NCBI RefSeq assembly: GCF_029168945.1
Contig: NC_083601.1
Span: forward strand, 17,264,160 to 17,328,159
DNA length: 64,000 nucleotides
From: Cannabis sativa
Taxonomy: Eukaryota > Streptophyta > Magnoliopsida > Rosales > Cannabaceae
Reading direction: 5' to 3'
Shown here: positions 34,363 through 48,078 of the stretch, in pieces
Layout: every line of letters begins with the position of its first letter
Numbering within the stretch: the stretch's first letter is position 1
Position numbers and translations under genes: made by a program
Notes under the pieces: model-generated
The model's database searches: none
What the model was told of the DNA's origin: nothing
The model's input: the letters and a program-made list of their open reading frames with translations, nothing else

Positions 34363-34924
34363 CTCTACTAGGGTTTCAATCTGAAGTTGTGTGCGTGTGT
34401 GAAATGAAATGATTCTAGAGGGTTCTAGGGGTAATTAGGGTTAAGCAAAACGATTTGTAGTCTAAGGTTGATGACTGTCGTTTGTTCTTAACTCAAAGGA
34501 GTCAACCAAGGTTTGACTCAGGGTGAAAGGTCTATTCTGACCTTGTGAAAATTGATTTGTTTACTGTTGTGTGTAGGATAAAAGGGTAAAATTCCTACAC
34601 AAGAAATGCCACTTTTATCAGCACATTTGGCCAAATGCGTTGACAAAAGTTAACGAATGGTCGAAATTCGATTAAAGCTTAACTGTGAGCAAAGCCGGAC
34701 CAATGAATTTAGAGAGCTAACACAACTAAATTACCAACTGTCTGAAAGACATTTATGGATACCCAATGAGTATTCCAAAAGGGTAGTCCAAGGGGTGTTG
34801 CGGACATCAACCTTATGGGGTTGGTCTGACGTGGCACGCCTCTCACACAATTTCACACTAAATTAGGGGTTTGCCCCCACGTCAAACCTGGGAATGGTGC
34901 ATCTCACAGAAAGTGAAAAATGGT

Positions 34925-35554
34925 AAAACTGAAATTGTTACGCTTAGTAAAGTAAGTCCAAGATTTTAGGCCCATTTATTTTTTCAAGCCCAGCCCACTA
35001 ACTATCCAGTATGAAGAAGAAAAAGACTCTAGTAGCACATTTACTATAGTATATAGAATCGAAGTAAATTAATGGAAAAATATATGAAATAAATGAAGAA
35101 TAATCAGAATTAATATTTATAATAATGATTTATCTTGTTCACTTTATCTGAAAACGTAATCAACTCTTTTGAATTAAATTATAGTATATGATAATTATCT
35201 GTAACGTATATTTTAAAGGATAAAATTGTCATTATATATTTTAATATTAAAAAATAAAAAAATAATAAAAATCATTATCACATTCTTTCAAAAATTAATA
35301 GAGAAAGTATTTTTTTTTTTCATTTCTTATTTCATCAAGTTTTTTTTTCCTTTTAATTTTAATAAAGTAAGTAAATAAATGTAAGGTATGGCTTATTAGT
35401 AAACAAGCTTTAGACTCTACTGAGCTTCAAAGTTATGGCTATGGCCACCACCATTTTGGCTCCTCTGACATTGAGAACTTCGTTTTTGGATCGTAGAGAG
35501 GGTGGTTTCCTTCATTTTGTCAAGTACCATAGCCTCGATAACAATTTCATTCGG
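34925..35554 (+). pseudogene. dapF: Diaminopimelate epimerase leader and first exon, split by a MITE (unit 1, copy b)
   Basis: The leader at 34925-35031 resembles 23395-23480 (GGCCCA, AAGCCCAGCCCACTA). It is interrupted by a 380-bp insert and resumes at 35412. An open exon from ATG 35435 to 35554 encodes 40 residues: a Thr/Leu-rich start of transit-peptide type, then [16 protein letters not shown], then GTAAAT. The conserved G-N-D-F-I-L of DapF has become D-N-N-F-I-R, and no further exon follows, so it is a dead fragment although its frame is open. It is a second, independent copy of the dapF 5' end within the same unit. The unit 2 equivalent of the exon is 47755-47874. Confidence 0.78.
35032..35411. 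mobile_element. 380-bp hAT-like MITE in the dapF leader (unit 1)
   Basis: Flanked by an 8-bp direct duplication AGACTCTA at 35024-35031 and 35412-35419, the size typical of hAT insertions. The ends GTAGCACATTTACTATAG and the complement of the right end (AAAGCTTGTTTACTAATAAG) form a weak inverted repeat. No coding capacity. Also present at 47352-47731, and partially at 60702-60998. Confidence 0.75.
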
Positions 35555-35758
35555 GTAAATTTGAAAGAGATCCAAAGAAAAGACATAAATGTAATTTAAC
35601 AGCCAATAAAATTTTACCCAATAATATTTAAAGAACAACACAAGATGGAATTGATAATCGTATTATTATTATTATGGATGATAATTATTAAAAAGATATG
35701 ATTAATTTATCATCATCAAGAACAATATTTTAGAGCTATATAAATATATCTAACAATA

Positions 35759-36235
35759 TTACTTGTTCCAAGGATAACAAATAGTAAAGTCTTTGGTTTT
35801 ATTATCTTTCATACAAGCGCCTGTGGAACTTATTTTCCAAATGTAGTGCTTGCATTTTTTGCATTTTTTGTCATCTCTTTCACAATCAAATATGTTGAAG
35901 AAATGGTCGATCTGACTTTTGGGCCATTGAAAGTTACAGAAGAAGAGTGTGGTGCATAGGAGATTGGGATGGAATACTATCTCGTAGGAGCTATTGTAAG
36001 GGACGACATGTGTACCAAGATCATCGTCCTTGGACTTGCAATGAAGGGTCAAATCGCTTGGATCAGAATCCAGACCGTTGATTATCTCTACATGCGTTTT
36101 TGGTTGAAAATACCATGCTCTCACATTTGTTGTTTTGCATGATAAAAACAAAAGGAATGCAACAAGCACTAGCTGAAGTAGTCCTTGTGCTTTGTGTGAC
36201 ATAGAGAAAAGGTTTAAGAGAGTAGAACTACTCAT
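35759..36235 (-). CDS. S-protein homologue (SPH), plant self-incompatibility S1 family, 158 aa (unit 1)
   Basis: An intronless open frame starting at the ATG at 36235. Residues 19-32 are a hydrophobic core and A40-W41 a likely signal-cleavage point, so the product should be a small secreted protein of about 118 residues. Family marks: VEIINGL near 49-55, LTLHCKSKDDDLG (62-74), a mid Cys pair (C94, C100), FDCERD (116-121), IWKIS (132-136) and the C-terminal ICYPW (152-156). Possible N-glycosylation sites are N81 and N145. The founding member is the stigma S-determinant of Papaver; most SPH genes have unknown roles and this one cannot be assigned a partner. TATA-like runs lie upstream near 36247-36258 and 36322-36333. 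It has no coding neighbour except transposon and dapF debris. Confidence 0.9.
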   Translation of the reverse strand: MSSSTLLNLFSMSHKAQGLLQLVLVAFLLFLSCKTTNVRAWYFQPKTHVEIINGLDSDPSDLTLHCKSKDDDLGTHVVPYNSSYEIVFHPNLLCTTLFFCNFQWPKSQIDHFFNIFDCERDDKKCKKCKHYIWKISSTGACMKDNKTKDFTICYPWNK

Positions 36236-37321
36236 ATTTAATTTAGACTTATATATTTAATTTGTAGTTATGGTTATTGGAATTTGGTTTACAAGTTTTT
36301 GTGGGGAAGAAGAAACACATTTATATATAATAACAGAGGGAGAATGTAAATCCATACACATTTCTATCTTATCCGCTTATTATGTGAATCTAGTCAAGGA
36401 TTACTCATTTCATTCAAAACTAATTGGAAAGAGCAATAAAATCAAAATCCAAAATGAAATAAATAAATAAAGAAATTTTCAGGAAATTTAGTTGAGATAA
36501 GTTTCTTAATTTATTACTAATATGACTAATATTAAATTACTTATTACCATTTATATAGATACTATATTTTTTTAATTATCAATTATCTTATATTTATTGT
36601 AATATCAATTTAGAAATTAAATTAGTACCTCATATTATGTGATAATGCAAATCTCACTAATAAATTAAGATAATAATCTATTCACGATATACTTATTTAA
36701 TTTTGTATCTATATTGTAATTTACAATAGTATAGTATATTGTTGTCAAATGGGCATAATAATAATAAAAGTGCATAATTTTTTCTACAGTCTACATAGAG
36801 AGATATACAAAGATCATCTTATCTCCTTTTTCTGTATATATATGTCGATAAGCATTGTATATTAATATAAAATTATAGTACATGATATGCATTGTATGTA
36901 TAATTAATAATATAAAAATGCGTTGTTCCCATTCAGTATTACAGATACAGACCATACTATATATGCTTACGTACTTAAGGAGATTGAAGTATATATATTA
37001 GTTATTAATTACTTTAATGAAAATAAAAAATGAGATAAAGCAATTTTTTATATATCTATATTAATTAAAGAAGCTTATTACCTCATTCGGAGTCATTATC
37101 TCACATAAATTGACAATTATATTAAAAGAGTATTTATTTAGTTGGGTTGAAAGGATACAAAAGGAAGTGATTGTCTTGGGTAGTGGAGGGTGTTGACTGA
37201 TGAAAGGAACCAAATTGTAAATTGTGAACCATAAAATTAATTTATTGGACGTAAATATCATATCCCACATCAGTGTAGGTCTTTTTAATGTTTGTTGAGT
37301 ATACATGCAGGGCTGATATTA

Positions 37322-37768
37322 CAGTAGAACCTCTATTCAAGAATAGACTTGGGACCAAGCAAATTATATTCTAATTGAGAGGTTATAACTAAATAGAGTT
37401 ATACTAGAAAAAAAAATTAAAATACTAAAAAATATCAATGTAATAATAATAACAATAAATAATTATTAATACTATATTATAATAGAATTATTTTAGAGTA
37501 AATATAATGGTAATACATATGTTACAATTTGGAATAAAATTATTAATTTTATGTAAATAAATTTACAAAACATATGTATATATTTTATTAAGATGTAATT
37601 ATTCTTATATAGAGGTATACTTTGTTAATACGGGACTTTGAAAATGTATAACTAATTACAATTTAGAGGTTATTCTTATTTATAACTGGCCCAAATTGGG
37701 ACTTGATTTTTTTATAACAAATTAGAGGTTATTCTTGAATAGAGTATTCTTAAATAGAGGTTCTACTG
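37322..37768. mobile_element. Emigrant-like MITE present only in unit 2, 447 bp
   Basis: It has inverted ends CAGTAGAACCTCTATTCAAG and its complement (CTTAAATAGAGGTTCTACTG), TA on both sides, and an uninterrupted equivalent site in unit 1 near 18953. The body is close in sequence to the MITE at 20221 and 39041. It therefore arrived after the duplication, or was lost precisely from unit 1. Confidence 0.88.
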
Positions 37769-39040
37769 TATATGACTGTATGTATATAAATAAATGAGTA
37801 ATTTGCAGTATAAATATTTCAGTTTAATTTTTAGTTACAAATAAATATTTAAGTTTAATTTTTAGCGGTAATAATATAAGTTATATTTTTGAAACTCTGT
37901 AGGTACATAACCGTTAAATGTTAAGTCATTATCCACATATTATTTTTTTATTGGTATATTTAAACTATTTTTTTAAAATAAAAATTTAATGACTTGGACC
38001 AATCATAGATTGTCATGTAACAATTTACTTAACACTTAATTACCAAATATTTTATTCAAAAAAGAAAAAATTGCCAAGTACTTACAAAAATTTTAAAATT
38101 ATAACTTATGTATTATCGGTGGCGGAGCCCGCCACAAATATTAGGGGGAAATTTTTTTTTTTATATAAAAATTACATTTATAAAAAAAATATTATTTTTA
38201 TTATAAAAAAAATATAAATTTTATAGAGACTACAGTAGATATATGAGAATAAATATGAAAATATTATTGTTTTTTTATGTATGTATATCAACTATTTAAT
38301 GAGAATGAATATTTACTTGAAGTGCAAATGAGTTATTCTGTAGTAAAAATATTTTGTGTAAGTATTATTTATAGAAAGATAAATTATAAATTCACATGTA
38401 TATATAATTCTGTAATGTTCAAAATATGAAGGAAAAATTGCATAGTACATTGAGTTTTTTCCATTTTTTACATTTATACTGCTAGATAGTATTTTTTTTC
38501 CTTTTATACTGTATAATTTTTAATATTTTATACGGCAGTATACTGCATTTTATTAAAAAAAAATTATTGTCATTTTTTGGCTTCCACTTGTCTTCCAAAG
38601 ATTATACCTTTATAAAATTTAATTTTTTTATATAGTGTTAAAAAATTTAAAGTTTGCGTGGTTTAGCCGCCATTATCCTAAAAAGAAAATATTTTTAAAA
38701 TTATTTTCTTTCTGATTTTTTAATTTTTTTTTAAATATTTATATTATTTTTTAAAATTAATATTACGTGGACCACTAAAAATTTACCGCGTGTACAAGTG
38801 TGTACACGTGGGCAGTCCACTGTGGCACTTTACTGTGATTTTCGGACGGAGGGGTACAGAGAAAAATGGAATGGGAGTTTAGGTAGTTTTGCCCCAAACA
38901 ATCGATTTTTGTGGTTAAGTGTTAAAAATTTAAAATTCAAGTGGTTTAGCCGCCAATATCTCTTTTATATAAAAAGGTTTGATGTTGATATATATATATA
39001 TACATAAACCTATATACTTTCTCACTAATTTATATATATA

Positions 39041-39486
39041 CAGTAGGATCTATTCAAGAATAGACTTTGGACCAAGCAAATTATATTCTAATTGAGAGGT
39101 TATAACTAAATAGAGTTATACTAGAAAAAAAAATTAAAATACTAAAAAATATCAATCTAACCATAATAACAATAAATAATTATTAATACTATATTATAAT
39201 AAAATTATTTTAGAGTAAATATAATGGTAATACATATGTTACAATTTGGAATAAAATTATTAATTTTATGTAAATAAATTTACAAAACATATGTATATAT
39301 TTTATTAAGATGTAATTATTCTTATATAGAGGTATATTTTGTTAATACGGGACTTAGAAAATGTATAACTAATTACAATTTAGAGGTTATTCTTATTTAT
39401 AACTGGCCCAAATTGGGACTTGATTTTTTTTATAACAAATTAGAGGTTATTCTTGAATAGAGTATTCTTAAATAGAGGTTCAACTG
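39041..39486. mobile_element. Emigrant-like MITE, unit 2 counterpart of 20221-20669
   Basis: Same element in the same position of unit 2, with a slightly degraded left end (CAGTAGGATC). Its presence in both units shows it predates the duplication. Confidence 0.85.
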
Positions 39487-41077
39487 TATATTTTTTGATT
39501 TGATTGATGCTATCACCTTATGAAACAAGTTTTTTTTTTTATTTATTTTATTTTAAAATTGATGATGATAAGATGAGACTCACATGTTCTCTTTCCATAT
39601 TCATCCTATTTCCTATTTTCTCTTTCCATGTTCATCTTCTTCTTCATAGATTTCTCTCTCTGTTTTTTTTTTTTTCAAAATCCATCTCGTTTCTCTTTTT
39701 TAGTTTTCTCTCCATGTTCTTATTTTATTTATTGTTCAGTTCTTCTTCTTTATCTTCTTTTCATTTTTTTTTCTTTATTTTTTTTTGAAGTTTTCAGTCG
39801 TATTTTTTTTGGAAAGATAAGAGTATGGTTTTTTTAATATGATTTTCCAGATCTGGGCTTGTAAAAATATAGCTTTTATTGCATCAGGGGTTGAGGCTGT
39901 GCAGAAAATGATTAGTTTTTTTTTTTTTAATTATTTTTTATTCTTTTGTTTTTTATTTGTTTTAGTGTTGTCTTACGGTTGTTTTCCATAATTTATTTTT
40001 TTTGACGTTGATTTCATTCTTCTTGCTCCATCTCATTGGAATTAATGATTGTTTACTGGGTGTTCTTATGGTGTTGTGGTGGTTCTATCCGTGGGTGTGG
40101 AAGATGGAGGCTATAAAATACATTTTTTTCTTCCTTCTCTATGGTTATTTTGTGGTTTTTTTTATTCTGGTTCTCCAATATATACATTTGATGAGCTCAT
40201 TAGAAAAAAAGTTTTGAGGTGTGTGGTTCTTTTATGTTTTTCTAAATGGTTATATCTGCTTCTTGTTTTATATTTGTTTTTGTGTTATTTTAGTAATTTT
40301 TTTGTTCTGATTTTTTAAGATTGGACTTGCAAATATAGCTTCTATTGTATCTGGTATTGAGGATGTGCAGAACATTGTTAGTTTTTTTTTTTTTAATCCT
40401 TTTTCCTTTTTTTTTTTTTGTTTGATTTATTTTAATGTTGTTTTACAGTTGTTTTGCTATGATTATTTATTTGACGTCGATTTCATTATTTTTTCTCAAT
40501 CTCACAGGAATTAATGGTTGTTTTCTGATTGTTCTGGTGTTCCTATTGTGATCCTGTCCGTGGGTGTAGAAGATAGAGACCTCATTTTTTTTTTGTGTTT
40601 ACAGCATAAAAGAAAGAAAAAAAATTTAGCCAAGACAGTATAAAAGTTATTTCTGCCGTGTGGCAGTATTTTTGTAAGTTTCTCAAAAGAAAAATATAAA
40701 TAAAAAAAATATATTTTTACCATATTTTGGCATATTTAAGAAAAATATGTCTTGATTTTTTTTTTACTATTTTGACACATATTTTAAAAAATACGTATAA
40801 ATAAAAAAATATGTATTTTTTTTTAATTTGATAAAGTATATTGATATAAAAATATTTAAAATTTATACAAAACTAAATAAATAAATAAATAACAAATAAA
40901 ATACCAATATTTAAGAGTGACGATTTTATATGTTCAAGAAATAAAAGTTTGGAGACCAATTTGTTAAAATATAAAGTTTGAGGATCGGCTTTCTAAAACT
41001 TAAATAGTTTGAGGATCAATTTGCTAAAAAATAAAGTTTAAGGACCAATTTACCAAAATTTATAGAGAAATTTGTAG

Positions 41078-41648
41078 GGAAACCCTCTTATGTTTTAATT
41101 TTTATACACTTAATCCCTTTATTTTTTTTTTTTGTGGCAAAATCCCCTTATGTTTTAATTTTAATACACTTAACCCCCTATCTTTTTTTTAATGGAAAAC
41201 CCCCTTATATTTTAATTTTTATACACTTAACCCCTTTATATCTTTTTTTTGGAGAGAAAACCCTCTTATGTTTATTTTTCTTTGCAAATTTGACACGCCA
41301 GTTAAATATTACCGTTAAATATCATCTGGATGACTACTGTATACACTTGTTTATATGTGACAGTAAAACGTTGAAGTCGATACAGTAGTAATCCAGTTAG
41401 TATTTAACTGTAATATCTAACTAAAACTTTAAATTTGTAAAGAAAAGTAAACTTAAGGAGGTTTTGCCACTAAAATAAAAGATAAAGAGGTTAGGTGTAT
41501 AAAAATTAAAACATAAAGGATTTTTCTACCAAAAAAAAAAAGATAAGGGGTTGAGTGTATAAAAACTAAATTATAAGGGGGGGTTTTGCCATAAAAAAAA
41601 AATAAGAGAGTTAAGTGTATAAAAATTAAAACATAAGGTGATTTTGCC
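41078..41648. repeat. Foldback of short tandem repeats (unit 2)
   Basis: Counterpart of 22240-22810 with the same opposing arrays and only run-length and point differences. Confidence 0.75.
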
Positions 41649-42257
41649 TCAAATTGCTCAAATTTATATAATTTTGGAACCACTCCAAATAAGCTAAAAA
41701 AATATAGGGTATATTGATTAATACCTCTTTTATTTATCAATTAACTAAATCTACCTCTAATTTATATTTAATTAAAACATACCTCTTTCTATATGTAGTG
41801 TACCCAAAATACCCTGACATAAGAGAGTCACACGAAGAGTATATTGAAGTGACAAGGGCAAAATTGGTAAGTGTTTAAAAAATGAGCTAAAAATGATAGA
41901 CTTTAAAAAAGAAGATAAAAATAAAAGAGAACAATATAAAAATAGGGTATGGTGAAAAATACCACTTTTATTAATCAATTAATCAAATTTACCTCTAATT
42001 TTATATTTTATTGAAACATACCTCTTTTTATATGTATTGTACCCAAAATACCCTGACATAAGAGAGTCACATGGAGAGTATCTTGAAGTGACAGGGGCAA
42101 AATTGGTACAATGTTAAAAAAAAGTAAAAATGATAGACTTTTAAAAAGAGGGTAAAAATAAAAGAAGACAATATAAAAAGGGTATAGGATATAATTTCCT
42201 CAAAAAATAATTTTGAGAAAAGTCTAAAAAATGGTAAAACTGAAGTAAGCCCAAAAT

Positions 42258-42449
42258 TTAGGCCCAGTTGTTTTTCAAGCCCAGCCCACTAAATTTTCAG
42301 TATGAAGATGAAGAAGACTCTACTGAGCTTCAAAGTTATGTCTACGGCCACCACCATTTGGGTTCCTCTGACAGCCGTATTTGGATCCCAGAGAGACCGG
42401 TTTCCTTCATTTTGTCAAGTACCATAGTCTCGGCAAGGATTTCATCCTG
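42258..42449 (+). pseudogene. dapF: Diaminopimelate epimerase first exon with promoter remnant (unit 2, copy a)
   Basis: Counterpart of 23420-23611, with the same leader motifs, frameshift and donor-like GTAAAT. It was carried along by the tandem duplication. Confidence 0.75.
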
Positions 42450-42651
42450 GTAAATTTGAAAATGGAGCTAAGTTTGTTCATCTCTCTTTTCGATTTTTCA
42501 TCTAAAGGGATTTTTGTGGGTTGATAATAGGAAATTGAGAATTATGATGGAGATTTCGTGTCTTGTTTTGATACTATTTCACTATTATTATGCTTAATTG
42601 ATTCTGTACTGTTTGAAAGATGAAAAGTTTGTTTATAATTTCATATTTTAG

Positions 42652-42711
42652 ATGTGTGGTAATGGAGTACGATGCTTTGCCCGATTTATTGCCGAGCTTG
42701 AGAATGCATCG
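42652..42711 (+). pseudogene. dapF: Isolated diaminopimelate epimerase exon (unit 2)
   Basis: Identical 60-bp block to 23814-23873 with the same splice-like borders. Confidence 0.88.
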
Positions 42712-42762
42712 GTAACATATTTACATACTTTATATTTATATATATATATATATATTTATATT

Positions 42763-43519
42763 GTTGGTTTGAATCAGCTTGACGACATTGATACAGACAA
42801 GGTAGCTTTTACTGTCTTACACTAAATATTCTGTTGATTTTGCATTCTATTAGAATGAAGAAAATCTAAGTTTTATTCTAATATTTGATCACAAAGGTCA
42901 CTACACCAGTGCCTAGTTCTTTGCTTTAATACTACTTTATTTTTCTTATAGAGAGACTTATCTACAATTTTACATGGTAACATGGGATGCATCGAGAATT
43001 GTGTAATTCTAGATATCTATTGCATATTTCATCACAGGAATATGTCATGATTGTTGCGTCTTTCTCTATTCTGGTATGGGATTAAACTGGTCTCAAGTAT
43101 TCGAAACTTATCATTTTGTATTTGAAGCCTATAATATTCTGACCTATCACATTATTTTTCAGAGTTCTGGCGTTGGGTCATGGCCATTATCTTTGGCCCT
43201 CTTCATCAGTTTTGTATTGGGTACTGCTTATTCAATCAATGTGAGGTTATGTAATCTCACATAACCTTTCATAGACAATGCCTAATAATCAGCCGTTATT
43301 TTGAAAAATATGACTTGGTTATTTCTCAAACTATGACAAAAGTTTAAGGTGGAAACTTGACAAATTTGATTCTCACTTGGTACTTGGTAGCTTTAACACC
43401 TTTCATGTCAGGTGTCCCTTTTGAGATGGAAGAGATTTGCTTTAGTTGCATTGCAGCAATGTGCATTCTTGCTGTTCGAGCAGTGATTGTTCAACTAGTT
43501 TTTTTCTTCTTCACATTCA
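42763..43519 (+). pseudogene. VTE2-like / aromatic prenyltransferase gene fragment (unit 2)
   Basis: Counterpart of 23931-24687, with blocks at 42763-42801, 43038-43073, 43163-43240 and 43412-43519. It has the same 5-base frame break, so the gene was already dead when the duplication happened. Confidence 0.8.
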
Positions 43520-44580
43520 GGCTATGTTATAAATTATGTCTGATTTATCTTGTTGCGAGCCAAGTTGAACTTTAGATGTCTATTTCTACGCATACTCTGC
43601 ACCATCCTAACATTCTTATTTCTTATGCCCAAAGCTGATTGTCTTCTTATTTAATCAAATTTTAATATGATGAATTTTCATAGATATGGGAATCGAGGGT
43701 ATAATTTACATTTTCATAGCATAAATAAATAATGCAAAAAAATATGAGATTAAAAAATAACTAAAGGTTTGCACTTAAGGTAAGGGTATTAGGTAGAAAC
43801 ATAAGGTTTTTGTTTACTTGTGAATTGTTTGTGTTTTCTGACGTTCAGGTACAATGGAAAGTAATGGGTCGAATTTCCAAAAGCCAAAGATCCGTTGATC
43901 TGTTCGTTGATTAGTTGTAGTTTGCCAGAACCTAGAATATTGATAATTGAATTACTTGGGCATTTATAACAGTGATTAAGAGCTGCTCTAAATTATATAT
44001 AAATTCATCACAGAACTCTGCTATAAATTGTGTAGCGAGATGTATTGCCCACTCATTTATTACAGAATAATTGATTTGCTTGATTGTGATATCATACGAT
44101 ATAATATGATTGTCTTAGAATTGTTAAGGCCATTATTGATAATATTGAATATATATGGCTTATTACTGCTTGATAGTTGATTGATTGTTTGTTTGCTTTA
44201 TGTGATTACCTGCATATTTCTTTTACTGGGTTTAAAAGCTTAATCCCCTTATTTTCCCGTCGCAGAAAAAAGTAATTGAAGTTAATGGACCTCAAAGGCA
44301 GTGTATGTGCTCGTTGGGGATTATATGACAAGTCATCCTAGAAATTTGCTCCACTTATATTTTTATATTTAATTAATTAATGTTGTTGCTACACTATTTT
44401 ATATTATATATTAGATATTTATTTATATTTTAAACTATATGCACATTATAAATTACTTAGTTAATATTTAAAGGAAAACGACTGTTTTCAATTTATTATT
44501 GTTATTTAAATTATTACAAATATCATTTATAATCAGATAATATATAGTACCACAACTTAGTTACTAATTAATGTAATCAC

Positions 44581-44882
44581 GGAGTTTGGTTGGAGGTAAT
44601 GAATTGGAATGGAAAAGAAATAATCCTTATTTCATTTTTTTATTTCGTTGTATATTAAAGTGTTGGAATGTTATTTCAATGAATGACATTTCTACCATTT
44701 TAGTGGAATGATTATTTTATTTTTAAATGTAAAGAAAGACTATTCTAATGCATGATGAGAAAAAATTTAATAATTTTTTTTATCAATTTTTTTATGCATT
44801 TTAAATTTTATTCTATTTCATTCTTATTTCTATTCCGATTCTTATTCCCATTTTTGTGTTTTTATTCCTTCCAACCTAACGC
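44581..44882. mobile_element. Older degenerate copy of the GGAATGG-type MITE (unit 2)
   Basis: Counterpart of 26059-26359 with the same decayed ends. Confidence 0.65.
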
Positions 44883-46195
44883 AAGAGTTTACAACGTGAC
44901 TAAGAACATTTCCAATTATTTAGTGGTGATAATTATTACCCTTTCCATATCATAGTCAAAAGTATGTAGCAAGGTAGTTTATAGTATGTAGCAAGTGGCC
45001 CTATCTGTAGGTTGATGAATGATAAGGTGGTCTTTCAGCTAGTGGTATGGAATATTATCAAAGATCAAGATAATCTTTAGAGATTTATCTAACAGAGTCT
45101 TTTTCTTCTGGGCAGACAAGTAGTTTGTAAAATCACTTAAGATTTATGGTCAAAGGCACAAAGCTCTTGCCAAAATTTACGATGGACTTAGCAATTTCAA
45201 GAAGTTGGTAAGATTTTATGGTTCAGGATTTTGGTGGAGATTACTTTGGAATGGTGGAGTGCTGATTATCATGTAGATAATTTGGTATGGTTGGATTTTC
45301 AAGATGTTGAGAGTCCTTTCAAATCGTTGTTGGAAGACATCAAATTACCCGCAAAATATTTTTAGCAGTTGTTGAAAACAAAGTCGAAAAGCCTGACTTC
45401 GAAAAAGACGTAAGGCAAATGCAAGCAAAAAATCAAATTATCTGCAGAATATTTTTAGCAAGTACTATAAACGAAATCATATAAATTGATTTTGAAAAAA
45501 AAAAATAGTACGCCAAAGCTAAGTACGAATAGAGAAATAACTGCTCGTGCATATGTTCAAGTTTATTTTAATACTTGAGGAAATAACGAGTAATAAGAAA
45601 TGAGAAAGTTAATAAAACGAGCTGCAATTCATAAATCATTTAAAAATTAAGTTGTGTAACTTAAAAAAAATGATAAATATAAAAGTTTTATTTTTAATGA
45701 CTAAACTCCACCACTTCTTGTCGAGAAAAGAAGGAAGGAATATAAGATTAAATATAACTTGATTGGCCATTCAATCAGGCAAAAATTATCATACATATAA
45801 TTAAAAACTTGGAATAAACCAAGAATAATTATCTCAACCCAAAAACTACACTACAAGACGTTTAAATAAATTCCCACATGCACTGTCCAGATCAGCATGT
45901 AACAAGAAATACAAAGCAGGAAAAAGCTAAGAGGTCGAATCTAACAACCTACAGACAGAACAAACAGTTAGTTGCAAAGTTTGTTAAAACTGTTGCAACT
46001 AACTCCCAACTCTCTCTTCTAATCTACAAGCTATAAATACATGCAAATCAACACAGAACAGAAGAGGACAGATCAGAATTTCGGAGAGGAGGAGACTTAC
46101 AGTGGTTAAGTCTTGGAGTCCTAGGGTTAGAGCTCGGAGATCCAAACCAAAGGAAGACATACACAGAGAAAGAAGAAGAAGAGGATTAGCACAAT

Positions 46196-46369
<174 letters not shown>

Positions 46370-47244
46370 ATAAACACTGTAAAACACAAGAATTACCATT
46401 CTTGCCTGTGATTTGGAATCCAGCTTTGTAACTCTTTAATCTTGAAGATCCAATAGTGGAAACGAGCTTTTCTGAGGCGAGCTTGAAGAGGATGTACCCA
46501 GAAATTATTGGGGAACCTCTATAAAATCCTGGTGCACTCTTTCTCATTTTCTTTATGTTTTTTTACTATTGTGTTTATTTGTTTGTGTATGTTTCTGGAG
46601 TTTATTTTGATTTGGGAAGGGTTTGATTGTTGTGTTTCTGGGTTGAATGCAGTCTTCGAGTTTCTTGAGAAGAAACTCGAAGCTCTACTAGGGTTTCAAT
46701 CTGAAGTTGTGTGCGTGTGTGAAATGAAATGATTCTAGAGGGTTCTAGGGGTAATTAGGGTTAAGCAAAACGATTTGTAGTCTAAGGTTGATGACTGTCG
46801 TTTGTTCTTAACTCAAAGGAGTCAACCAAGGTTTGACTCAGGGTGAAAGGTCTATTCTGACCTTGTGAAAATTGATTTGTTTACTGTTGTGTGTAGGATA
46901 AAAGGGTAAAATTCCTACACAAGAAATGCCACTTTTATCAGCACATTTGGCCAAATGCGTTGACAAAAGTTAACGAATGGTCGAAATTCGATTAAAGCTT
47001 AACTGTGAGCAAAGCCGGACCAATGAATTTAGAGAGCTAACACAACTGAATTACCAACTGTCTGAAAGACATTTATGGATACCCAATGAGTATTCCAAAA
47101 GGGTAGTCCAAGGGGTGTTGCGGACATCAACCTTATGGGGTTGGTCTGACGTGGCACGCCTCTCACACAATTTCACACTAAATTAGGGGTTTGCCCCCAC
47201 GTCAAACCTGGGAATGGTGCATCTCACAAAAAGTGAAAAATGGT

Positions 47245-47874
47245 AAAACTGAAATTGTTACGCTTAGTAAAGTAAGTCCAAGATTTTAGGCCCATTTATT
47301 TTTTCAAGCCCAGCCCACTAACTATCCAGTATGAAGAAGAAGAAGACTCTAGTAGCACATTTACTATAGTATATAGAATCGAAGTAAATTAATGGAAAAA
47401 TATAATGAAATAAATGAAGAATAATCAGAATTAACATTTATAATAATGATTTATCTTGTTCACTTTATCTGAAAACGTAATCAACTCTTTTGAATTAAAT
47501 TATAGTATATGATAATTATCTGTAAGGCATATTTTAAAGGATAAAATTGTCATTATATATTTTAATATTAAAAAATAAAAAAATAATAAAAATCATTATC
47601 ACATTCTTTCAAAAATTAATAGAGAAAGTATTTTTTTTTTCATTTCTTATTTCATCAAGTTTTTTTTTTCTTTTAATTTTAATAAAGTAAGTAAATAAAT
47701 GTAAGGTATGGCTTATTAGTAAACAAGCTTTAGACTCTACTGAGCTTCAAAGTTATGGCTATGGCCACCGCCATTTTGGCTCCTCTGGCATTGAGAACTT
47801 CGTTTTTGGATCGTAGAGAGAGTGGTTTCCTTCATTTTGTCAAGTACCATAGCCTCGATAACAATTTCATTCGG
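47245..47874 (+). pseudogene. dapF: Diaminopimelate epimerase leader and first exon, split by a MITE (unit 2, copy b)
   Basis: Counterpart of 34925-35554 with the same insert and target duplication and a few point changes in the exon. Confidence 0.78.
47352..47731. mobile_element. 380-bp hAT-like MITE in the dapF leader (unit 2)
   Basis: Counterpart of 35032-35411 with the same AGACTCTA duplication at both sides. Confidence 0.75.
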
Positions 47875-48078
47875 GTAAATTTGAAAGAGATCCAAAGAAA
47901 AGACATAAATGTAATTTAACAGCCAATAAAATTTTACCCAATAATATTTAAAGAACAACACAAGATGGAATTGATAATCGTATTATTATTATTATGGATG
48001 ATAATTATTAAAAAGATATGATCAATTTATCATCATCAAGAACAATATTTTAGAGCTATATAAATATATCTAACAATA

